Of a stretch of DNA of 11,191 nucleotides, positions 6,273 through 11,191 are shown piece after piece; the stretch's first letter is position 1; the number at the start of each line of letters is the position of its first letter. A program made the translations under genes and the position numbers. The notes under the pieces were generated by a model, which saw only the letters and a list, made by a program, of their open reading frames with translations, was not told the DNA's origin and did no database searches. The DNA is taken from assembly GCA_946479075.1 (NCBI GenBank), contig CAMLDT010000115.1, positions 1 through 11,191 on the forward strand, given 5' to 3'. This DNA is from an uncultured Polaromonas sp. (GTDB lineage Bacteria; Pseudomonadota; Gammaproteobacteria; Burkholderiales; Burkholderiaceae).

Positions 6273-7505
6273 ATGATCTCAGCAACACCCTATCCCAAAG
6301 CTGTCTGCACCCTCATGCTTTTGCTGCAGCTTTGTTGCACGCAAGCCATGGCTGATGCCGACGAATTCGCCCTGTGCAAAAGCCGGGGCTACCCGCAGGG
6401 CAATGACAGAAGCTGGAACCAGGACTGCTACAAAATCGGCAGTTACAGCAATCCGCAGAAAATTTTCCTGCACAACACCGCGCAGCCCGGCCCGCAGCCC
6501 TGGGTTCTCCAGGCGGGAAACCCGCTGTTCGACCCCGCAACCTGGAAGTACACAGCAAACAATGCAGCTGTCAGCGGCACGGTCGACAGTTACCTGCAGG
6601 CCTTCCGCATCACCGGCTTTCTGATCCTGAAAGACGACAAGGTGGTGCTGGAACGCTACCAGTACGGCCGGGGCCCGTCTGACCTGATGCTTTCGCATTC
6701 GATGGCCAAAACCGTGATGGCCCTGCTGTATGGTCATGCCATCAACGACGGAAAAATCAAGCTGGCGGACAAGGTGGTGGATGTGTTGCCCGACTTCGCC
6801 GGCAGCGCATTTGCCAACGACAGCGTGGAAGACCTGCTGCGCATGGCCAGTGGCGCCGCACTGGTCAACTCCTACACCGGGCCGGCCGACAACGGCGCCA
6901 CCAATCCCATGAACCTGCAGGGCGGTGGCGACCTTCGCGCCATCCTGAAATCGAAGACCGTGACCCGGGCACCACCCGGTACGGTTTTCGACTACAACGG
7001 CATGCAATCGGCGCTGCTGGGGCTGATGCTGCGTGAGCGCCTGGGCGGCCAGACCCTCACCGCCTACCTCGAAGAAAAAATCTGGAAACCCATGGGTGCC
7101 GAGTATCCGGCGGTCTGGATCAAGGACAAACAGGGCTACGAAGGTGTGCAAGGCCAGTTCGCCGCCAGCATCCGCGACTACGCCAAACTTGGTTACCTCT
7201 TCATCAACAAGGGGTTTGCCAATGGCAGGCAGGTGGTTCCCGCCTCCTGGATGGAGGCCATGACCCGCATCGACCGGTCCAGACCCCAGCCCACCAACGG
7301 CACCCTGTATGGACTGCATGTGTGGCTGACCGCGCAGGGGCAAGGGCGCGGACGCTTCGCAGGGACCTACGGGCAACACATTGCTTTCGACCCGGTGGCA
7401 AAACTGGTGATGGTGCAGACCGCCGCGGCAAAAACTGCGGAGGACGAAGGCAGTCCGCATTTTTTTGCAATTCGCAATTCGCTCGCTGCCTCCCCAAGCC
7501 GGTAG
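6273..7505 (+). CDS. Exported serine hydrolase, beta-lactamase/penicillin-binding fold
   Basis: This protein has 410 residues with a signal peptide: hydrophobic core about 11-24 and likely cleavage after AMA (25-27). The mature part starts with a roughly 80-residue extension carrying Cys35 and Cys52 (a possible disulfide). The catalytic domain then begins near ITGFLILKDDKVVLERY (113-129). The nucleophile motif S-M-A-K is at 143-146 (Ser143, Lys146). The second motif position reads F-D-Y-N-G (239-243, Tyr241). The end carries G-T-Y-G-Q-H-I-A-F-D-P (364-373), which replaces the K-T-G strand of true beta-lactamases. This matches the class C-like serine hydrolase family that includes NylB amide hydrolases and EstB esterases, so an esterase, amidase or peptidase acting in the periplasm is more likely than antibiotic resistance. 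It follows the GNAT gene by 8 bp, suggesting co-transcription, but it has no strong ribosome site. Substrate unknown. Confidence 0.87.
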   Translation: MISATPYPKAVCTLMLLLQLCCTQAMADADEFALCKSRGYPQGNDRSWNQDCYKIGSYSNPQKIFLHNTAQPGPQPWVLQAGNPLFDPATWKYTANNAAVSGTVDSYLQAFRITGFLILKDDKVVLERYQYGRGPSDLMLSHSMAKTVMALLYGHAINDGKIKLADKVVDVLPDFAGSAFANDSVEDLLRMASGAALVNSYTGPADNGATNPMNLQGGGDLRAILKSKTVTRAPPGTVFDYNGMQSALLGLMLRERLGGQTLTAYLEEKIWKPMGAEYPAVWIKDKQGYEGVQGQFAASIRDYAKLGYLFINKGFANGRQVVPASWMEAMTRIDRSRPQPTNGTLYGLHVWLTAQGQGRGRFAGTYGQHIAFDPVAKLVMVQTAAAKTAEDEGSPHFFAIRNSLAASPSR

Positions 7506-7531
7506 AAAGCACCGGCAGTGCATTGATGGAT

Positions 7532-7568
7532 GGCCTGGTGTCGGGTGCGGTTTCAGGCTGCATTTTTT
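7532..7568 (+). terminator. Weak possible terminator after the serine hydrolase gene
   Basis: GGCCTG (7532-7537) can pair with CAGGCT (7554-7559, one G-U pair) around a 16-nt loop, followed by GCA and six T residues (7563-7568). The stem is short and the loop long, so this is only suggestive of intrinsic termination. Confidence 0.3.
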
Positions 7569-7602
7569 GAGCACCACTAGCCTGATCGGGCGATGCGCCT
7601 GC

Positions 7603-7652
7603 CTGCCCTGGCTGCCCTGGCTGCCCTGGCTGCCCTGGCTGCCCTGGCTGCC
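7603..7652. repeat. Tandem repeat of 9-bp unit CTGCCCTGG, five copies plus a partial
   Basis: Five perfect head-to-tail copies of CTGCCCTGG occupy 7603-7647, with CTGCC following. They lie in the 183-bp gap between the serine hydrolase and the next gene, ending 36 bp before its ATG. Perfect identity among copies implies recent expansion by slippage. One reading frame through it gives an L-P-W repeat, but no supported gene covers it. Confidence 0.9.
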
Positions 7653-7688
7653 TAGAATACGCATCTCAACAGCCAGCGGAGGACCCTC
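7653..7688 (+). promoter_or_regulatory. Possible -10 box and strong ribosome site of the small secreted protein gene
   Basis: TAGAAT (7653-7658) matches TATAAT in five of six positions. The place for a -35 box falls inside the 9-bp repeat array and has no TTGACA-like sequence. GGAGGA (7678-7683) is a strong Shine-Dalgarno 5 nt before the ATG at 7689 and fixes that start. Confidence 0.4.
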
Positions 7689-8132
7689 ATGCGTTTTCGG
7701 ATTCTGGTTTTTTCAGCCCTCGTCCTGCTGGCATCGCTGCCGGCAGCAGCGCTCGAGCCGGGTGACGCGGGCACCTATCTGCTTGTCAATGTCCAGGGGC
7801 AGATCACCCCCAAAGCCATGCGCCTGGTGCAGGGCCCGGGCCAGTGGACGCTGGAAGACCGCAAGCCCGACGGCTCCTGGGCCAGCGTCACCTGCGAGAA
7901 GGAATGCACGCTGCAGACCTCCACCGAGGCCGACACTCAGCGCTTCTTCCCTGCCGCGACGCTGGCAGAAATCACACCGGACTGCATCCACAACATGGCT
8001 TTTGCCTTCTGTGGCTATTCACTCAAAACCGACGCTGCCTTCAGGGGCTATCTGTTTGTGGGACTGGTGGTCAACCCGCCTGTGAGCCTGAGACTCGCGA
8101 GGGTTATTCCCGACGCCAAGCCTGGTTCTTGA
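7689..8132 (+). CDS. Small secreted four-cysteine protein of unknown function
   Basis: The protein has 147 residues. The start is set by the Shine-Dalgarno GGAGGA. A signal peptide is clear: Arg2 and Arg4, hydrophobic core 5-17, and cleavage near P-A-A-A/L-E (18-23). The mature protein of about 125 residues has four cysteines (69, 73, 99, 108), enough for two disulfides, and a pattern of short strands with Gly/Pro turns: GTYLLVNVQG (28-37), RLVQGPGQWTLE (45-56) and GYLFVGLVVNP (120-130). It is probably a small periplasmic beta protein. I do not recognise the family. It stands alone on the plus strand and converges on the alpha/beta hydrolase gene, 47 bp away, with no clear terminator hairpin between. 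Confidence 0.8.
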   Translation: MRFRILVFSALVLLASLPAAALEPGDAGTYLLVNVQGQITPKAMRLVQGPGQWTLEDRKPDGSWASVTCEKECTLQTSTEADTQRFFPAATLAEITPDCIHNMAFAFCGYSLKTDAAFRGYLFVGLVVNPPVSLRLARVIPDAKPGS

Positions 8133-8179
8133 CAATCAAATCGGCCTCTAGCCCTTATTCCACGGGCGCAAGCAGCTAT

Positions 8180-9067
8180 CTATTCAGTAGCAAGTTCGGC
8201 CCGGCTGGCCGCCATGACAAATGCCGCCACGCGCTCCAGCTGATCTGGCACATTGAGCGCCGGCGCATGGCCGCAACCTTCGATCTCTACCACTTCAAGC
8301 AGCCTCCGGGCGCCCGGTCCGCGCGTCAGCATCTCGGCCGTGGTTTCGCGCAGCACCAGGTCGGAGTCGGCACCGCGCAGGCACAGCACCGGGATGGCCA
8401 GCGCGTCGTAGTGGTCCCAGATCAGGTAGTCGTTGGGGTGGTGCGTGAACTGCTGCACCATGGCCGGGTCGTAATGCGGCGTGACCTGGCCGTTGGGCAG
8501 GCGGCGGGTGGAGGTTTCGGTCAGGCGCCGCCACTGCGCGTCGCTGAGCCAGCCGTAGGGCTTGTAGACCTGGCGCAAAAAGGCTTCGAGTTCGCGCACG
8601 GTGTCGAAGGCTGGCGGGTTACCCGCGTAAGAGCGGATGCGCGCCACCGCCGCGTCGGAGATGCGCGGCGCGGTGTCGTTGAGCACCAGGCTCTGGATAC
8701 GCGGCTTCAGGCTGGGCTCGAACAGCCCTGACGCGCACACCATGCCGATGGCGCCGCCCATGGACGTGCCGACCCAGTGCGCGTGCTCGATCTGCAACTG
8801 GTCGAACAGCCCGGCTGCAATACGTGCGTAGAACGAGAGCTGATACTCACCTGCCGGGTCCGGGCTCCACTGGCTCAGGCCGCGGCCAATCGTGTCGGGG
8901 CAGATCACGCGGTAACGCATGCTCAGGTAGGCCGCCAGTTCGTCCATGTCGCGCCCGGTGCGCGCCAGGCCATGCCAGGCAATCACTGTGTCGGCGTGCT
9001 GCGCGCCCCACTCGGTGTAGTGGATTTCGCGGCCGGCGCAAGTGAGGTAATGTGAGGTAAAGGACAT
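8180..9067 (-). CDS. Alpha/beta hydrolase fold protein
   Basis: The protein has 295 residues, the usual length for a soluble hydrolase of this fold. Landmarks in order are: oxyanion-hole motif W-H-G-L (31-34); strand RVICPDTIGRGLS (53-65); nucleophile elbow G-T-S-M-G-G (100-105, Ser102); acid residue in RGADSDLVL (231-239, Asp236, with Asp234 nearby); and histidine in G-C-G-H-A-P (264-269, His267). The Ser-Asp-His triad is therefore complete. A cap region of about 60 residues lies between 135 and 215. No signal peptide is seen. The start lies 12 bp after the livM stop on the same strand, so it is the last visible gene of the liv operon. By family it could be an esterase, amidase, lactonase or C-C bond hydrolase; linkage to the importer suggests that it handles the transported compound or a breakdown product, which is inference. 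Confidence 0.9.
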   Translation of the reverse strand: MSFTSHYLTCAGREIHYTEWGAQHADTVIAWHGLARTGRDMDELAAYLSMRYRVICPDTIGRGLSQWSPDPAGEYQLSFYARIAAGLFDQLQIEHAHWVGTSMGGAIGMVCASGLFEPSLKPRIQSLVLNDTAPRISDAAVARIRSYAGNPPAFDTVRELEAFLRQVYKPYGWLSDAQWRRLTETSTRRLPNGQVTPHYDPAMVQQFTHHPNDYLIWDHYDALAIPVLCLRGADSDLVLRETTAEMLTRGPGARRLLEVVEIEGCGHAPALNVPDQLERVAAFVMAASRAELATE

Positions 9068-9079
9068 GGCGTTGTGTTT

Positions 9080-10159
9080 TCAGGTGTTGGCCAGGGACCG
9101 TTCGCGCGCGGCACGCAGCCGCCCCACCACACCGGTGGGAAAGTAATAAACAGACAACACAAACAGCAGGCCCAGCCAGAGCAGCCAGCGGTCGGGCGAC
9201 AGCAGTGCGGCCAGCCAGGGGAGGCCGCCGGCGGCTTCGCTGCCCAGGCGCAGCAAGTCCTGCAGATAACTCTGCGCCACCAGGAACAGCGCCGCCCCGA
9301 TGGCGGAACCGTAAATCGTGCCCATGCCACCGATCACAACGATCAGCAGCACGTCAATCATGATTTCAAACGACAGCGAGGTGTCGGGCCCGTTGTAACG
9401 CAGCCAGAGCGCCAGCATGGCGCCGGCCAATGTTGCAAACAGCGCCGACAGCACGCTCGACGTTGTGCGATAGACCACCACGCGGTAACCGATGGCCTCG
9501 GCGCGGAACTCGTTCTCGCGGATGGCCTGCAGCACGCGACCGAAAGGCGAGTTGACGATGCGCAGCAGGCTCAGCAGCGCGACCAGCGCGACCACAAACA
9601 GCAGGTAATAACACAGCAGCCTTCCGTCAATGGACACGCCGAGGAAAGGCTGCTCCATGAATTCGAAGCTCGGCGACAGGATCTCCGGTACCTTGAAGGA
9701 CAGGCCATCTTCTCCCCCCGTGAACTGCGACAACTGTGACGCCAGGGTCTGGAAAGCCGAGGCCACGGCCAGCGTGATCATGGCAAAAAAGATGGCCTTC
9801 ACGCGCAGGGAGAACAGCCCCACTGCCAGCGCGAGCAGGAAGGACAGCGCCAGCGCGCACAGCAGGCCGGCGGCCAGCGCTTCCCATGTCGCACCCAGGC
9901 GCGTGGTGGCAATGGCGATGCCATACGCGCCTATGCCAAAAAACATGGTGTGCGCAAAACTGACGATGCCGGTGTAGCCCAGCAACAGGTCAAAACTGGC
10001 GACCAGCACCACGAAGATCAGCACCTTGGCCGCAACATTGAGCGCCTTGACGCCGGGAAAAACAAAGGGCGCGAAGGCCAGCGCCAGCAGCAGGCCGACC
10101 AGAATGACGGCCAGCACGCGGCTGCGCGGGAAGTCGTTGGAGAGAAGTCTTTTCAGCAT
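9080..10159 (-). CDS. livM: Branched-chain amino acid-type ABC importer, permease LivM
   Basis: The protein has 359 residues from the ATG at 10159, preferred over the ATG at 10201 because GGAT sits upstream at suitable spacing and the first 14 codons of the longer form come from the repeat element. It is almost wholly hydrophobic with about eight to ten membrane segments (for example 15-34, 46-62, 98-118, 182-200, 263-284 and 324-342). The LivM hallmark G-Y-T-G-I-V-S-F-A-H is at 61-70. The cytoplasmic coupling loop that contacts the LivG/LivF ATPases is Q-A-I-R-E-N-E-F-R-A-E-A-I-G-Y (211-225). The C-terminal GGMGTIYG (277-284) is typical. It pairs with LivH as the heterodimeric channel of a hydrophobic amino acid/amide importer in the inner membrane. 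Its exact substrate cannot be inferred. Confidence 0.93.
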   Translation of the reverse strand: MLKRLLSNDFPRSRVLAVILVGLLLALAFAPFVFPGVKALNVAAKVLIFVVLVASFDLLLGYTGIVSFAHTMFFGIGAYGIAIATTRLGATWEALAAGLLCALALSFLLALAVGLFSLRVKAIFFAMITLAVASAFQTLASQLSQFTGGEDGLSFKVPEILSPSFEFMEQPFLGVSIDGRLLCYYLLFVVALVALLSLLRIVNSPFGRVLQAIRENEFRAEAIGYRVVVYRTTSSVLSALFATLAGAMLALWLRYNGPDTSLSFEIMIDVLLIVVIGGMGTIYGSAIGAALFLVAQSYLQDLLRLGSEAAGGLPWLAALLSPDRWLLWLGLLFVLSVYYFPTGVVGRLRAARERSLANT

Positions 10160-10176
10160 GATGAGATCCAGAACGA

Positions 10177-10261
10177 CGGCCGCCGCGCCGGGCCGCCCCA
10201 AGCAAGGCCAGCCACCCCGGGGGGCAGCGTATTACACGAAGTGAAAAGCGTGGGGGCCATG
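10177..10261. repeat. GC-rich dispersed intergenic repeat between livH and livM
   Basis: On the minus strand this begins directly after the livH stop with CATGGCCCCCACGC, continues through CTGCCCCCCGGGGTGGC, and ends with CTTGGGGCGGCCCGGCG followed by a GC-rich tail. I recognise the blocks GCCCCCACGC, GCCCCCCGGGG and CTTGGGGCGGCCCGGCG as those of a repeat scattered between genes in Comamonadaceae genomes, but copy number cannot be checked here. CAC-GAA-GTG (plus strand, about 10236-10244) and the CCCCGGGG core can fold, so it may affect mRNA ends or stability within the operon. Confidence 0.55.
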
Positions 10262-10264
10262 TTT

Positions 10265-11191
10265 TCAACGGTTGGTCACGGGATACAGTCCCTGGGGCCG
10301 CCACAGCAGCACCGCAGCCATCAACGCGATGTTGGAAAACAGCGCCACCTTGGGCGCCAGGAAACCGGTGTAGTTGGCCATCAGCCCCACCAGCAGGGCG
10401 CCGATCAGCGCGCCGGTGGTTGAACCCAGACCGCCGATGATGATGACGATAAAGATCAGCACGTTGACCTGTGCGCCCATCTGCGGCACCACGCTTTGCT
10501 GGTACAGGCCCCACATCACGCCGCCCAGGCCGGCCAGTGCACTGCCGACCACAAACACGCCGACAAACAGTCGGCGAATGCGATAACCCAGTGACTCGAC
10601 CATCTCGCGGTCCTGCACGCCGGCACGGATCAGCAGGCCGATCTTGGTGCGGCTCAGTGTCCAGACCAGTACCGCAAACACCGCCAGCCCGACAATCATT
10701 GCCATCACACGGTATTTCTCGATGGCCGTGTCGCCGACCAGCAGTGAGCCGCGCATGGCTTCTGGCAGCGGCAAGGCAATTTGCGCCGGGCCCCAGATCA
10801 CCTTGATCAACTCCTCGCCGATGATCATGCCGCCCATGGTGATCAGGATCTGCTTGAGGTGCTGGCCGTACACCGGCCGCACGATGAAGCGTTCAAACGC
10901 CAGGCCGACCGCACCCGAAACCAGCATGGCCACCAGCATGGCCGGCAGCACCGCCACCAGGTTGCGCCAGAGTTCCTGCGAGCCGGTCCAGTCGCTCATG
11001 GCGCCCAGCACGCTGGTGGCCACAAACGCACCGAGCGCGATGAAAACACCGTGGCCAAAGTTGAGCACGTCCATCAGGCCGAACACCAGGGTCAGGCCGG
11101 AGGCAATGATGAAGATGATCATGCCCATGGCCAGGCCGGCCACCGTCAGCGTCAGCCAGGTGGAGCCGGAGCCAATGAAGGGAAAAACAAG
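10265..11191 (-). CDS. livH: Branched-chain amino acid-type ABC importer, permease LivH, N-terminus cut by window edge
   Basis: 308 codons plus the stop are visible; the frame remains open to the right edge. The GTG at 11143 is not taken as the start, because the upstream codons continue a normal LivH N-terminus (LVFPFIGSGSTWLTLTVAG). The protein is multi-spanning: hydrophobic segments include about MGMIIFIIASGLTLVFGL, VLPAMLVAMLVSGAVGLA, VMAMIVGLAVFAVLVW, LFVGVFVVGSALAGLGG and ALFSNIALMAAVLLW. LivH hallmarks are MDVLNFGHG near the start, the coupling segment LIRAGVQDREMVESLGYRI, and GGLGSTTGALIGALLVG. It partners LivM. Neither the ATPase genes (livG, livF) nor the binding protein are in the window; they could be upstream. 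Confidence 0.93.
   Translation of the reverse strand, partial: LVFPFIGSGSTWLTLTVAGLAMGMIIFIIASGLTLVFGLMDVLNFGHGVFIALGAFVATSVLGAMSDWTGSQELWRNLVAVLPAMLVAMLVSGAVGLAFERFIVRPVYGQHLKQILITMGGMIIGEELIKVIWGPAQIALPLPEAMRGSLLVGDTAIEKYRVMAMIVGLAVFAVLVWTLSRTKIGLLIRAGVQDREMVESLGYRIRRLFVGVFVVGSALAGLGGVMWGLYQQSVVPQMGAQVNVLIFIVIIIGGLGSTTGALIGALLVGLMANYTGFLAPKVALFSNIALMAAVLLWRPQGLYPVTNR

Noticed and set aside
6279..7664. Long minus-strand open frame (461 codons) opposite the serine hydrolase
   Set aside because: It is the codon-position shadow of a clear hydrolase gene in GC-rich DNA; its start runs through the 9-bp repeat as Gly-Ser-Gln units and it shows no recognisable domain.

Overview
The window is GC-rich bacterial DNA with tightly packed genes. 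It most resembles a betaproteobacterium of the order Burkholderiales, probably the family Comamonadaceae (Polaromonas, Rhodoferax or Variovorax-like). I base this on protein style (TPR protein, LivH/LivM permeases, SlyX, GNAT enzyme), codon use, and an intergenic repeat after livH that I recognise as a Comamonadaceae-type dispersed element. This placement is by recognition, not by a search. I see no rRNA, tRNA, CRISPR array, transposase or integrase.

Layout. Positions 1-1717 (minus strand) hold a secreted DUF4189-type protein with an Asn-rich linker, followed by a TPR protein cut off by the left edge. From a 214-bp divergent region, a plus-strand unit (1932-4219) encodes a full-length ABC exporter half-transporter, an overlapping 82-residue unknown protein, and SlyX. 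Next comes a visibly AT-richer stretch (about 4220-5832) with one gene: a 431-residue protein whose C-terminus is an Apea-like HEPN domain with an intact R-N-x3-H motif. It looks like horizontally acquired accessory DNA and is the best candidate here for an undescribed system, probably a single-gene RNase-type anti-phage defence. A 10- to 14-codon leader ORF with a good Shine-Dalgarno overlaps its start codon by ATGA.

Normal GC-rich sequence returns with a GNAT acetyltransferase (5833), an exported beta-lactamase-fold serine hydrolase (6273), a 9-bp tandem repeat (7603-7652) and a small secreted cysteine protein (7689). On the minus strand, 11191-8180 reads as one operon: livH (cut by the right edge), livM and an alpha/beta hydrolase. 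A dispersed GC-rich repeat fills the gap between livH and livM.

How the genes work together: LivH and LivM form the membrane channel of a hydrophobic/branched-chain-type amino acid or amide importer, and the hydrolase 12 bp downstream may process the imported or a related substrate. The ABC exporter, the small protein and SlyX are probably co-transcribed. The HEPN gene appears functionally independent of its neighbours.
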